Shown here: in pieces, positions 24,551-37,101 of the stretch
Layout: each line of letters starts with the position of its first letter
How positions within the stretch are numbered: the stretch's first letter is position 1
Source of the DNA: Corylus avellana
Taxonomy: Eukaryota; Streptophyta; Magnoliopsida; Fagales; Betulaceae
Direction of reading: 5' to 3'
Assembly (NCBI RefSeq): GCF_901000735.1
Contig: NC_081547.1
Coordinates: 28,631,382-28,695,381, forward strand
Length of the DNA stretch: 64,000 nucleotides
Position numbers and translations under genes: made by a program
The notes under the pieces: model-generated
Seen by the model: the letters and a program-made list of their open reading frames with translations, nothing else
Told to the model about the DNA's origin: nothing
The model's database searches: none

Positions 24551-27500
24551 TTGTTTAACTGAGAGTCAATTTGGTTTTGCATTTGACAGCTTAGTAAAAA
24601 GCACTTGTAGCACACTTAAAAAAAAATTCTTTCAAAGCAAAAGTGTCCGTTTGAAAAAAGTTTCAAAATACTTGTGTCCCGAAAATCTTAAAACTGCCTT
24701 TCAAAAAAAAGGTTAAAGTTGATATTTTTCTTGAAAAGCATTTATAATTAAAGCCGAATGCACGATGGTTGTGTAAGTTCTTTTAGGATTTATATATTGA
24801 CTAAGTATTTATCAATAAATTTGGTAACAAAAGTGACGTACAGGTCTTTTTTGGTGGACTTTTTTTCTAAGGAAAAAACTATCTACAGGAGAAAAGGAAT
24901 TATTACTTGAATTCCCAAGCAGCAAAGTGTCATAACCTGGGGCAAGTTCCATGCGTTTGAACGACCAAAAAAAAAAAAAAAAACACACACACACATATTA
25001 TTACACGACCAGGCTATAATCTGGATTGAATACATATGCAACGTGGGATAGGACTTGAATTTGATAGTTTGGAGAAGGAAAAATGATCAAGTTTAATTAT
25101 GGCATGGTGCCGACACTTTCTGACATCTCGAGCACCAAATGATAATGGCCTTCCTATGAATATATATATGTGTTGTCAACTTTCTTGCTGGGTGGAAGTT
25201 CTCGTGACTAGTTAGTGGGGTTTCAAGTAGTGCATATTCGTGTGGGAATGCTTGGTTCTTATTACTTTCTTTCCTGTAATCGATCCTTCCCCACCAAAAA
25301 ATGTTGCATCGCAATCCGTACTCCAGGATTAAATTAAAAAAAAAAAACAGGAAAAAAAAAAAAAAAGGGTAGTTTGCTAGTTTTCTAGGACAGCTTAGAA
25401 CATTCATATTAAACTCTTTAAAAAAAAAAAAAAAAAAAAAATTGAAAAAACTCACAAAAATAGTCGTTTAATAAGCTTTCTACTCTATTTCAAATTTAAC
25501 TTTGATCAACAAGACTCTTCAAATACCAAGTGTGAGAAAGTGAAAATTATTTAGTTTTTTAATCTTACATATTCATTTTCATTTTCTCTCATTTACCAAG
25601 AATAAAAAATAAATTAAAAAAATAAGAAAATAATAATATTTAACTAAAGTAGACAAATATATAGTGAGTTTAATTGATATTTGGTTCAATTTAAAAGTGA
25701 CTCTTCAAATTTAAAAAAAATAAGTTTTTTTTCTTCAAATTTAACTTTAATTTGAAAAGCTCAATATGGATGTTCTTGTTCATTTTAGCAAGAAAAAAAA
25801 AAAGTATTTAATTAAAATTAGAGGTGAAGACAAAATTCCAACTTTATATCCAAATAACTTAAACTTATAAAAAAAAAAAAAAAAAAAATTGGTTTAATTA
25901 ATATTCTAAAACCAAAAATTTGTTAAGATAGTGAAAAGCTCTAGTTCAATCATCCCCCACCTTGCCACTACACTCTGCTTGTTTAATTTGAAGAAGTTTA
26001 TCGCATATCTAAGCTGACTATTTCAGTAGTACGTAGTTGCTATTGTTCTTATTCTTTTCTTCTTGTTTTTGTTCCCCGGATCGATAGAATTAGTGTTAAC
26101 TAACACATCACCATTGATTTGTGTTAGGAGCAAGTTCATCAGTCACTTCAAATTCTCGACTGTCCGTTAACAGGAAGAGCCGACGTAATTAAATAACAGC
26201 CAATGGCTTCCAAGAGGATCCTACAGAATTTGGACCACATCGTCACCATCGTTGTCGATTGTTTCGAACATGCATGCATTTGGGTGAATTACAGATCGAG
26301 TCTGATCAATCACGTTGTTGTAATAACTAGTAATAAGCTAGCGCTACAGTTTTGTTAATAAACGCATGCTGCTAGCGTCACGTCACGCCAACATTAGTTG
26401 TCCACTCATGGCTTCTGGGACATGCCTACCCTACACTCCCAGCACTTGTCCTTTTGCTTTTTCGCAAGTTAACCCGCGATCCCCCTTCCTTCCCCTCAAG
26501 GAAGCTAAGAAAAATATCGTTTATAGTCCACTCTAGGACACACACCTCAAGATTTTATAAGATTTTGCAGAATATATAGCCGTACTCAACTTTATTTGTG
26601 ATGCCCCTGCCTCCTTTGTTTTCTTTTGCCCCATCATCCATCTCTTTCCCTCTAGGAATGATGGCGTCTTTCACCTTTTGCATGCTTCCGATAAGTTTTA
26701 TGTGGTGATCATAGATCAGTCGGATCATCCATTCTTTTATCACACAGAAGAAAGATAAAAGAAGATGAGTCACCACTCAAACAACAAAAGATGTTTATTC
26801 ATCTACCTCAGTTTCCATTAGAATACAATAATTCACTTAAATAAACTCATCAATGACTAAATCTAACATTCTAACCCTAAATTGAATAACTTTGTGCCGA
26901 CCTTATTATTGAATTACAAAATAACAAACTCTTACAAATTAAATAAAACATAAAATTTAATATTACTAACTAATTAATAAAGCTAAAATAATATTACATG
27001 ACCCAATAAACACTTATTGTCCGGCATTAGATGGTGTTTTCTCATATAATTGCCAATTAAGAGATGGTCATGATTTAATTGTCCCGCTTCTGTGCTTCCT
27101 GTCAACACGCTTGTTTGAATAGGTAAATTTTATTGGAACCTCTCTTATTGGGGCTTGGACAGGCTACAATTCAATCAATAAATTGTAGCCAATTAATCTC
27201 AATTAATCCTAGCTTGTGCATGATGAAGCTAGCAGAGATGGACATCCCTAGTCATTTATGTGGTTTTCGACATATTTTTGCCTGTGGGACTTGGGGTAGT
27301 AGGACACAAGGTGTAGATAGAATAAAATAAATGAAATGAAAAATAAGTAAATAAAAAAACAAAACAGTGGTCGTCACCCGCATGCAGCTAATTAAGATAG
27401 TCGATATGTGCTTCACGACAGTTATAGTAGTTGATGAAGGTGACAGCAAACAACCACGTTCAGGCCCCATGCATCGATCAATTTGTCAGGTACAATTGGA

Positions 27501-29309
27501 ACCTCTACAACTACAACAAATTAATTAAAAGAGTAGTGGGGCATCTTATCCTTGGAATTTCATATACTTCTTCTGCTGCTGTTGGACAACCTGTCGTCGT
27601 CCAACCTTATAATTCTCTTCATTCCACTATACCCTCAACAAAACCCATAAAACAAAAAATTATGAAACATATATATATATATATATATATATATAGGAAT
27701 TATTAATAATTAGAATACGAAATCTTGGTAGACTTAATTATGAAATATATAAAAGAGGAAGAACGAAAGAAAGAAAGAGAATTTAGCTAGTGGTGTGAAG
27801 GTATATAGGTAGCTAGCTAGGTATGAGCAGGAAGCACAGAAGCATGGCCGGCCTAGGCCTAGGCAAGGCTTAATTCAAAGAACGTCAACCGGGTCGAACA
27901 GCCATGCAGGGATCGGTGTCCATTAATTAATTCCCTGGTGCATGAATACTTATCCTATGAAACCAAAACTGTCGAATTAAATATAAATCTAAGATCATTG
28001 TCAAGCTTTTGACCTGTGCCGTCATGCAAATTAAGAGACATTCATTATCGAGATAAATTATAAGGCATGAACGACACAAAGGTAGTAGGTACCATGTATG
28101 GGCTTATATATTGTCTAATTCATAAGAAGTTCATTGTTCCATGTCATCTATCAAGTACGTGGCCAAATGTCTAACATTCATCTCCTCTGCACCTATGATT
28201 TTGTCACTAGTGCCTATTTTGGATTTTTGCGCTTTTTTTTTTTTTTTTTAATTTATATTTTGTTAGGCTAAATCCAATAGAGTTTTTAACTTATATAGTT
28301 TGAGTCCGCCCTTTTTAGGGTTAGGACTGATCTAATTTACGTCAATCAACATAACTAGACAATTTCCTCACGTTGTAATTAAGTCTTAAGCCGCCCGCCA
28401 GAGAAGGAATTTATCTACAAGAGATAAAAAGAGGAAATTTAGGCAGAATATGGTTAGGGTGAGAATTACATGTCTAGGTGGGTGTCCCTACCTCCCTTAT
28501 ATATGTTGTAGCCCTTGCCCTTTCCCTTTATGGTTAGAGGCATTTCCTTCAATAAATTGTTATTGACACGAAGATTCCATTCTTATAATATCAGGAAGAG
28601 ATGCATGCATGGCGTGGACATGCAACATGAGCTGGTAGATGGAGAATCAGGTGCTAGGTGCTATGCTTAAGTAAAGGTTCACTCAAATCTTGGCAGCTAA
28701 TCAGGTCGTGAGCCGTTCGACCTGCGGTGACTCATAAGTCCTAATATTTCGAGAGGTCTGATGGGCTATCTAACAAATAGACCTCTAAGGCTCGTCGGTA
28801 ATTAGGCCTTCCAATTCTGTCAATGATTGGTTTGAGTGTTAAGTACATTTAGTATAGTTTCATCAGTTTGACGTCTTTCTTTGGTATTCTTTTCTGGGAA
28901 TAACTTCAATTCGATCAAAGCAAAAAACCCTTATTTTTGGCCCACTACTTACAAGCTGACACCTCAGCTTATCACACAAAATCACCCTACAACCTAATGC
29001 ACTTAATTTTCTCTTCTCTCCCACTTTCTCTTCTTCTCCTCTCGTTCTTCACCGAAAATTTGCTGCAGCCTCTTCATCTCTTTCTCTCCCACTTCTCTTC
29101 TTCTCTGGGTCACACCGGCCGTGGGTCTACAGACTCATGAGTCTCTTTTCTCCAGGCGGCAGCTCTCTCCGGCGGATCCCTTTAAGGTGATAAAATCTCT
29201 AAAGAGTTGATCTTTCCCCTCTAGGTTTTAGTTTTGAATCCAAAAATATGTTTAAGGCATTAGAATCTGATTTTGAGGTTGGGTTTCGTAGAAAAAAGTG
29301 CCAGAGATG

Positions 29310-29430
29310 GTGACCCAATGAGGCACCCCATGGCCATGGGGGTGGCCAGCAAGCCACCTCGTGGCCTGGGGATGGCTAGCGAGCCACCCCGTGGCCTGGG
29401 GGTGGCCACGCCGGCCACCCTAGATGGGCT
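29310..29430. repeat. GC-rich short tandem repeat (about 30-bp unit)
   Basis: Three or so imperfect copies of a GCCACC(C/T)CGTGGCCTGGGG-type unit lie in otherwise AT-rich DNA. Open frames on both strands here (for example RGLGMASEPPRGLGVA) reflect the repeat, not a gene. The words resemble the GC-rich core of the TIR element at 14225-14637. Confidence 0.6.
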
Positions 29431-31309
29431 GGTGGTCCTCCTCGTAGCTGCCTTCATTTTATTTTTTGTTTTGATGTTCTATTCTCATTTTAAGTTTTTG
29501 CATTTTTCTTGAAAATGCTAATGTATCATGTGGTGATTGATAGGCAGAAAACATGAGTTTTTTGCTACAACCGTATAGCAGGAGCTCTCTTCATTCTTTT
29601 CATCTCTCTCAATATTACCAGTCAAGGGGATTTATGACAACTTAGTTATAGGTTTTTACTTTCATTTCTTTTTTAAAAGTTACAAAAATTTCCTTGCATT
29701 TTCAAACAGTATATGGACAAAATCAAATTGATAAATTCGCAAAGTATGTCAATAACTAATTTTGTTACTTTTTAACACCTGGGTACCTTTTTTCTTTTTT
29801 CTTTTTTTTTTAATTTTGAGTACTTTGATAGTGTATTTTCATCTCCAGTTTTATTTAATATGAATAGAAACCCTAGCTAGCTAGCTATATGATTCCAAAA
29901 ATCCCCCCACAACCACCCCAAAATTCTCCACTTTTCTATTAGCGGGTGGTTAACTTTACACTCCACTACCCCTTTTTTTCTTTTCTTTTTTTTATTTTTT
30001 ATTTTTATTTTTTTTTATTGGGTCTTCTCACACGTTGTGAATGAAAATAATTATATGCCTTAGACGGCCTCATTTCTTATTTCTCATCTTTATTCGCCTG
30101 CATCCAATGAAGCTGTTTTCAATCAATTAAAAAAAGAATATGACTAACTAATTAATATCATATTTTCTGAACTTTATTAGAATCATGAATATATAGAATA
30201 TTCGATACTAGTATTTTTCATGATTAGGTATTAATCATTGTTGTTGGTTTTTGTAATCAAATTTTCAGGATTTTTATTACATTTCCTAACTCACCTCACC
30301 GACCATAATTTTCTTATAAATAATCACATTTTGTATTCAACAAGTCATTCAATAAAGACTCATATATATTACGCATCATTCTCTCAACTATTTTTCAACT
30401 ATCTCTTTTGCAAATTCATTATTTCATTTTTAAGACATACATGTGAGTCTTACAAACTCAGTGATGAATTCACGCATTCATTATACTGGTAGGGTTGAAA
30501 GATGAGATGGAGAATGATTTTTATCATTTATTTTCAATAAATATGTATTCAAACATCCCAAATTTCTAAGTTTTCTCTTTGTTCTTGCTTTCTCTATTCT
30601 CTCCATATTTTAAATTTGATCATTTTATTATAAATTTTTACAAACTTAATAAAACAAAATGGATTTCTCGACTAACAAGTAACAATGCGTCTCATGGGAA
30701 GACATATTTATTGATTAACTCTCTTTTTTTTTTGGGGGGGTGGTTGGTTTGAGAATGAAAGATATTTTATTGATTAATTAATTACCTTATGATGAAACAG
30801 AATAGTTTGCGTATGCATTAGTGATGCTCTCACCAATTTTGTGACCGTACATTAAACTAGAACTGAAATTGCCATTATATATATATTTGCAATAAGAGTC
30901 GGAGAAATTAATGTTCATCGGGGAACACGACGAATCATGCATATTGGAGGAGACAATATGGGTGAATTTAACTCTCTAGGACCAGGAACATATATATAAT
31001 CTTATTCTAGGTAACATTCTGGTAGCTTAAGTTGGACTCCAAACACAACCTTTAGTACACTTTACACAATCAAAGAACTTGAAAACAGCGAGAGATATGA
31101 AACTAGTCTTGCCCAAAATAACAGCCATGGGAGAACCTTTCATGGTTGGACTTTAGCTGGAAGACACGTGGCAAGTGTCAAAGTTCACTTCAATGCAGTG
31201 GTGTTGTACTGTCTAAAGGAGACTCGTCCCCCGATTTTGAATATATATACATAAGAAAGTCTTTCTTTGTTTGTTAACATCTTTTTATCACTCCTTTTAT
31301 ATTTGGGTT

Positions 31310-31460
31310 GTGATTTACTGAACACCGGCGTGCATGAATAGTATGAACGTTGGTGTTCATATATTATTATTATTATTTTTACTGTTTAAATATTATTTTT
31401 ATAATATATGAATACTAGCATGCACACTGTTTAAGCACACCGGTGTTCACTAAATTACTA
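31310..31460. mobile_element. MITE with long inverted repeats
   Basis: The left end GTGATTTACTGAACACCGG pairs with the right end, which reads GTAATTTAGTGAACACCGG on the minus strand. The inverted similarity continues inward (GTGCATGAATAGT, TTCATATATTAT), so nearly the whole 150 bp is one imperfect palindrome. Non-coding. Confidence 0.75.
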
Positions 31461-33846
31461 CTCTTTATATTTTTGTTCTCATAACAAAAACATTAACAAA
31501 CAATTTAAAACACAAAACATTCATAAAAAATCAAAATTAATTTTACTTTTTGAAACAAAAAACCCTCTAAACAACATTAACAAACAAAGGGATTTTGTCC
31601 CTGCTATCGGGTGGTTGTCCTTGAATACAGATTGAACATATTTGGTCACATTAATTGTCCAAATAAATTACTAGAGCCAACTAATGTGAAAAAAAGCTTA
31701 TACATATAAGACTCTTAAAGGACCGATAAATTTCATATACACTTTCTCAAATGAACTGTATTCGGTAGTACCCCATGAACCAGCAACAGCAAGGTACCCG
31801 AATTCCGAAATCGGAGTTGGGGTTGAACTGTCATACATGTGGAAAATGCCAAGGTGCACTAGGAATAATTTTCTGGGGTCCTCGTACTTGGACACCGGTG
31901 TTAATTGTATTTTTAAGGAGAATGGACCTTCCAAAGTCAACCAAAGAACTAATTCTAATCTAACTTGATTATACCAAATGTGCCCCTGTATTATAGATTT
32001 TAAAGTCGGATCACTGCCACATGCCGACAAATCAGAAATGGCGGTTGTGGTAGGAGATTCTTGGTGCACCGACCATTCCCATAATCCCATCAGGTAATCT
32101 CACACATATAGCCTATATATACTAAAATTAAAATTAAAAATACATTACTATAATGATTACACCCAAGAGACGTAATTAATTTCTCCGTAAGACAGTTCAG
32201 AATTAGCTAAACAGTTAATAGATTCTAAAAGCCGGCCTTTCTTGGGATTTGGAGAATGATTGACAGCCAACATACAGAGCGTTAAAAGTCGGCGCTTCTT
32301 CTTTCAATTATTTAATCTTCCACGAGAAATTCTTAAGCTTATTTTACAGTCCCAATTGACAACTATGCTGCTTCATTAAGCAAATTCTTAGAAATGACAC
32401 GTACACTACTTTTTCTTTTCTTTTTTAATTATGGGTTTTAATTAAATAATAAAGTTTTTCACCAAGTTGAATATGAGCAAATTCCTATAATTCTTACCTG
32501 TATTTTATCTAAAAGAATTAACAATCGTATGATTATTACATTTATTTTTAAACTAATCATTTAATTAATAAAGCTGCTTAATTTACCATCCTCATTTTAA
32601 TGATTATTATTATTGTTTTTTTTAGTGATCATCCACAAGTTTATTAATCCAACTAAACCTAGATCTTTTGAATTTATTCTATACTCAAATAATAACAGAG
32701 ACGTGATAAGCTTGTCTACTTGAGCTTCCATCAAGTCTATAATATTACAATATGGTTAGTCATGTCAATTTATAATTTTTTAAAAAAATAAAAAATAAAA
32801 CATTAAAAGCTGTATTTTTTTTTTTTTTTTTTTTGAGGTGTAAAATTAATTCTGTAAACTTAAAGACAAGTGTAAGATTTAAGGTTGAATAAGTAGTTTG
32901 TCTGTCCCTTACTTATCAATCTACTAATGTCGAGGTGAGATCTCATGCAATTGCTATATAACGTAATATTTCTTCTAATAGATATGGTAAAAGATCCATG
33001 TGGATACTAATAAGTGGATTTTAATTATTCTAACAAGATTAATTGTCGCATTATCGCTAGAGATACGCGTCGCACTCCGAGTAGATATAGATCCAATATT
33101 GGCCCTATCGACACAAGTTGCCAAGTGGATTTCAGTACTCTTATTGCATCCGTACTCTTTTTCTCTTAATTGGTGTTTGCTACTTTTTTGTCCAAATAAA
33201 TCCCACGTATCACACAATTTTTTTTTTTTTTTTTTTTTAATGACACAACCGTATTACAATAGAAAAATATAATAAAATCCGATCAAAGTGAAATAAAAGT
33301 GTGTGTTGTGTCTTTGAGTCGGCTATTGTTAAAAAAGAAAAAAAGAAAATTAAGAGTTAAATATATAATTTATTACCACGAATTAGATGCGTAGGAGGCA
33401 ATACAAATCTCGAATATATAGGCATTTGTGTAAATCTAGGAAGACTCTCGTGGGATACTGCTGAGATTTGAAGGAAAAATCTCAGGAGATTCTTATAATC
33501 TCCAAATTGTATCATAAAATCTGAGTTCCCCATCCCTTTCCATAAATGGCCGTTATTTGTAGCTCCACAGAGTTCCAATATCCCCACCATTGCCATATCT
33601 GTACAATTACTCAAAATTAAAGAATCTTATGTTACGAAATTTTAGTCATTCATTTTAAATTCAATGGCGTATAAAATATCAACTGCTCTTATATAACTGA
33701 ATACTGAAGTTTAAATAATTTTATAGACTATTAAATTTAAAATGTTCTTAAAAAAAAAAAAAATTAAAATGAAGGGCTATAATTTTGTAACATGAGAATC
33801 TTTAATTTTAAGTGATTGGAGGCCATCTCATTCCCTCTAACAACAT

Positions 33847-34048
33847 GGATCTGGTTTACATGTTATTAAAATAACAGCATATGTGCTATAAGCAACGGTT
33901 AAGATTAAATCTCTCAAAATCTTTTTTCATTTTTTTTCTCTTATTAAAAGCTTCTCAAAGTAAGTCAACTTTGAGATTCAATCTTGATCGTTACTTACAC
34001 TACAGCATACATGCTGTTATTAAAATAACAGCATGTAAGCCAAATCCA
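33847..34048. mobile_element. MITE with terminal and nested inverted repeats
   Basis: The left end GGATCTGGTTTACATG pairs with the right end (minus reading GGATTTGGCTTACATG). Just inside each end is a perfect small palindrome (GTTATTAAAATAAC), and further in AACGGTTAAGATTAAATCTC pairs with the right arm. About 200 bp and non-coding. Confidence 0.75.
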
Positions 34049-34949
34049 ACCTCTACAACTACCCCACAGTTTGCATGTCAAGACAGTCTTACAATCTGCC
34101 ACGTGGCTTTCTTTTACAGGTGTCATCATCGTAGGAAGAGCAGTCAAACCGGCCTATGAGTTAGATAAATATTCGTCCTCATCTGCTGATTCTATCCTCT
34201 ACTCCTCGAAAATGGATAACACCAAAGGCAGCTTCTTTGTCAGTGATATTAATTTTTTTGTTTTTTTGAGTAATGTTTTTTTTAATGCTCATTTATTACA
34301 CATATTTTATACGCTTTTTTTTTTTTCCTTTTTTAAATGATGTAATTAAGTAATATCCCTCTTCCTATAAGAAGTCTCATATGAGTTTTTAAATAATTTT
34401 GTAGTAAAAAGTATATAATCACTCCATCAACTCGTGCATATGAGTAAGACAAGTGTGTCATGGTCAATTGTCTTACTCATACCATTTTTTATCAGACAAT
34501 TTTCTTTGGGATGATAATTTTTTATAAGAAGTTGCATGCCATCTAATGGCAGTCATTTTCTTAATTTCACTGTTAAAAAAGATAAATGAAGACCTAAGAA
34601 AAATAATCATGAGGCTCAAGCATGAGGGTCAAATATCATGACTTGTAAGAATAAGATCATTTCTTACAAATTAGTTTGATTTTAAAAAATTTATTTTTTT
34701 AAGTTGAAAAAATATTTTAAAAGTGTCATAAAAGTTAAAATAATCTTGATTATTTTTTGAATATTTTGTGTTTTACTTTATTTGTTTATATTGTTGTTTT
34801 AAAAATAAAAAATAAAAGAGAGAATGAGAAAGTGTTTCCTCCTCTCATGCAATTCTTACAAATAAACATGCATGCTTGTTTTTCTTGCGAAGGTGCAGGA
34901 TGAAATTTCTTCACTATTCGAAAAGAAGGGGAATTGAAAAGCACTTTTT

Positions 34950-35270
34950 TTTTTTAATGTTGTCAGGGTATTATAATTTTTATTACAAATTTTTTTACAA
35001 ACTAACATAATATGTCATAATTGATGAAATAAATAAGCTAAAATTTTGATTTATCAATTTAATTAATTAGTGGTTGATTTTTAAATCATTTAAACAATAA
35101 AAAAAATAATACAAACTTATTTGATAATTCAAAATTAATAAAATAATTAAGCCAAATTTTATGCCTAATTATTTTAATAATTATAGACTATGACGTCATA
35201 TTGTAATGTCATCTCAATTTATATATATAACAAATTAAAAATCGTAATAAAAGATGTAACACTGTAAACA
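34950..35270. mobile_element. Probable MITE, AT-rich
   Basis: GGTATTATAATTTTTATTAC at the left pairs loosely with GTAATAAAAGATGTAACAC at the right, and ATATGTCATAATT near 35009 pairs with the TAATTATAGACTATGACGTC region near 35180. Edges and class are uncertain. Confidence 0.4.
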
Positions 35271-35491
35271 TTTTTAAGAATTAATTGAAGCGCAGAGACA
35301 CGTGGCTTCCAACCATAACCTGCTAGAATAAAAAAAAAAAATGTTCAGAGTCAAACAACTATATACAACCCCAACATCAAATCACAAAAAATAAGGAAAA
35401 CACAAACACTAAACAAAGGGGAAATACACACCTCAGCAAGCAAGTGCATGAACCCGCCCTCATTCGCTTCACCGTCTGCCGACTCTTCCCC

Positions 35492-35498
35492 TATAAAT
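35492..35498 (+). promoter_or_regulatory. TATA box of the BAHD gene
   Basis: TATAAAT in the context CCCCTATAAATACC lies about 130 nt upstream of the BAHD ATG, followed by a pyrimidine-rich stretch typical of plant transcription starts. It implies a leader of about 100 nt and places an overlapping open frame that begins at 35448 upstream of the transcript start. Confidence 0.65.
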
Positions 35499-35622
35499 AC
35501 CACTCCAAACTCCCGTTCCTTCCACACTCACTCCTCACTCGCAGTCACACGCAGCGTGAGAGCGAGAGGTATACGCTTTTCAGTGACAGCCAGCGCGAAG
35601 AAGAGCAATTCCGCCACTAAAA

Positions 35623-37101
35623 ATGCCTGGCTCAAAAGCTTCCTCTCCGCCTTGCTGTACTCTGATATCCAAGTGCACAGTGTTTCCCGACAAAAAGTCC
35701 ACAAACGGAGACCTCAAGCTCTCCGTCTCAGACCTCCCCATGCTCTCCGTCCACTATATCCAAAAGGGCGGCCTCTTCACTCGCCCTCCCATGCCCATTG
35801 ACTCCCTCATCGCTCTCCTCAAGAGCGGTCTCTCACAAACACTTTCCCACTTTCCGCCTCTCGCCGGCCGCTTAAGGACGGACTCCGATGGCTACGTGTA
35901 CATCACGTGCAACGACGAGGGAGCGGATTTTATCCACGCCACTGCCAGCAATTTGTTCATTCGCGACATTTTGGCTCCGACCCATGTGCCTGACTGTATC
36001 AAGGAGTTCTTTGCGCTCGACCGAACAGTGAGCTACGACGGCCATTTCAAGCCCATCTTGACCGTGCAGGTCACAGAGCTCGCCGACGGTGTTTTCATCG
36101 GCTGCGCTGTGAACCACGCGGTTACCGACGGCACGTCGTTTTGGAACTTCTTCAACACCTTCGCTGAGAAGTCTCGCGGGGTGAAGAGGATCTCTAAGCA
36201 ACCGGACTTTACCCGGAGCTCTCCGTTGATTTCGCCGGTGGTGCTGAGATTACCGGAGGGCGGTCCCAAGGTCACCTTCTCCGTAAACGAGCCGTTGAGT
36301 GAAAGAATCTTTAGCTTCAGCAGAGAAGCGATTCTAAAGCTGAAAGACAGGACAAACAACCGGAAATGGACCGGTAACGGTCATGTTGACGCCGTCGAGT
36401 TGATGGGGAAGCAGAGCAACGACGGTTATCTGAATAACAACACCAACGGAAAAGTAACGGCAATTCTTGAAAGCTGGTTCAAGAATGCCGTTTCGAAACC
36501 GGTAAACGACGAAACGGAATCGAACAAAAACAAAACCGTGGAAATCTCATCGTTTCAGTCCCTTTCCGCGCTTCTCTGGCGCTCGGTGACACGCGCGAGG
36601 AAATTGCCGTCCACCAAGACGACGACGTTCAGAATGGCGGTGAATTGTCGCCACAGGCTGGAACCCAAGCTGGATCCGTATTACTTCGGGAACGCGATTC
36701 AAAGCATTCCCACTCTTGCGTCAGCTGGTGACGTGTTGTCTCGTGATCTGCGCTGGTGCGCAGAGCAGCTCAATAAAAATGTGCTTGCCCATAACAACGC
36801 TACGGTGCGCCGCTTCGTTGAGAATTGGGAGAGCGATCCCAAGTGTTTCCCGCTGGGGAACTTCGACGGTGCATCGATGACCATGGGTAGCTCTCCGAGA
36901 TTCCCGATGTACGACAATGATTTCGGGTGGGGCCGACCCTTGGCGGTCCGGAGCGGTAGGGCCAACAAATTTGACGGTAAGATCTCGGCCTTCCCAGGGA
37001 GAGAAAGCGGCGGAAGCGTAGATCTTGAGGTGGTTTTGGCGGCCGAGACGATGGCGGTACTTGAGGCCGATTCCGAGTTCATGCAATACGTGTCTAATTA
37101 A
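35623..37101 (+). CDS. BAHD (HXXXD) acyltransferase, At2g39980 type
   Basis: Intronless gene of 492 residues, slightly long for the family. BAHD enzymes transfer an acyl group from acyl-CoA to an alcohol or amine in the cytosol. The catalytic motif is HAVTD (His165, Asp169) followed by GTSFWNFFNTFAE; the structural motif DFGWG is at 433-437. Other conserved parts: LSDLPM-like SVSDLPM (35-40), SQTLSHFPPLAGRL (71-84), SSFQSLSALLWRSVTRAR and FGNAIQSIP. An Asn-rich, probably disordered insert lies between about 246 and 304. It resembles the uncharacterised At3g50280/At2g39980 clade, which also includes EPS1, so the substrate cannot be stated. Its place between PXN and eIF3f matches the Arabidopsis order. 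A broken second copy is at 46055-47205. Confidence 0.93.
   Translation: MPGSKASSPPCCTLISKCTVFPDKKSTNGDLKLSVSDLPMLSVHYIQKGGLFTRPPMPIDSLIALLKSGLSQTLSHFPPLAGRLRTDSDGYVYITCNDEGADFIHATASNLFIRDILAPTHVPDCIKEFFALDRTVSYDGHFKPILTVQVTELADGVFIGCAVNHAVTDGTSFWNFFNTFAEKSRGVKRISKQPDFTRSSPLISPVVLRLPEGGPKVTFSVNEPLSERIFSFSREAILKLKDRTNNRKWTGNGHVDAVELMGKQSNDGYLNNNTNGKVTAILESWFKNAVSKPVNDETESNKNKTVEISSFQSLSALLWRSVTRARKLPSTKTTTFRMAVNCRHRLEPKLDPYYFGNAIQSIPTLASAGDVLSRDLRWCAEQLNKNVLAHNNATVRRFVENWESDPKCFPLGNFDGASMTMGSSPRFPMYDNDFGWGRPLAVRSGRANKFDGKISAFPGRESGGSVDLEVVLAAETMAVLEADSEFMQYVSN

Larger units (their letters stand above)
19008..35446. other. Large gene-poor region with TE relics
   Basis: About 16 kb without a gene I can defend. 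It contains LTR and TRIM relics (about 22900-23190 and 24113-24550), several MITEs (about 21850-22080, 31310-31460, 33847-34048, 34950-35270), long T/A runs, and TA microsatellites near 24487 and 27670. The longest open frames here are 20059-20418 (plus, 119 codons), 31698-32090 (minus, 130 codons) and 25093-25455 (minus, homopolymer-driven). None resembles a family I recognise. Unspliced relics of genes could be present and missed. Confidence 0.5.

Noticed and set aside
25093..25455. 120-codon minus-strand frame with Phe runs
   Set aside because: Most of it is poly-A on the plus strand read as Phe. The remaining part has no family character.
26203..26350. Small frame starting MASKRILQNL, like the start of ubiquitin-conjugating E2 enzymes
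   Set aside because: The likeness ends after about seven residues. No catalytic Cys region or donor site follows, and the frame stops within about 50 codons.
35448..35801. 117-codon plus-strand frame overlapping the start of the BAHD gene
   Set aside because: It begins upstream of the TATA box, is out of frame with the BAHD protein and has only low-complexity Ser/Pro/Arg composition. It is a shadow of the GC-richer coding region.
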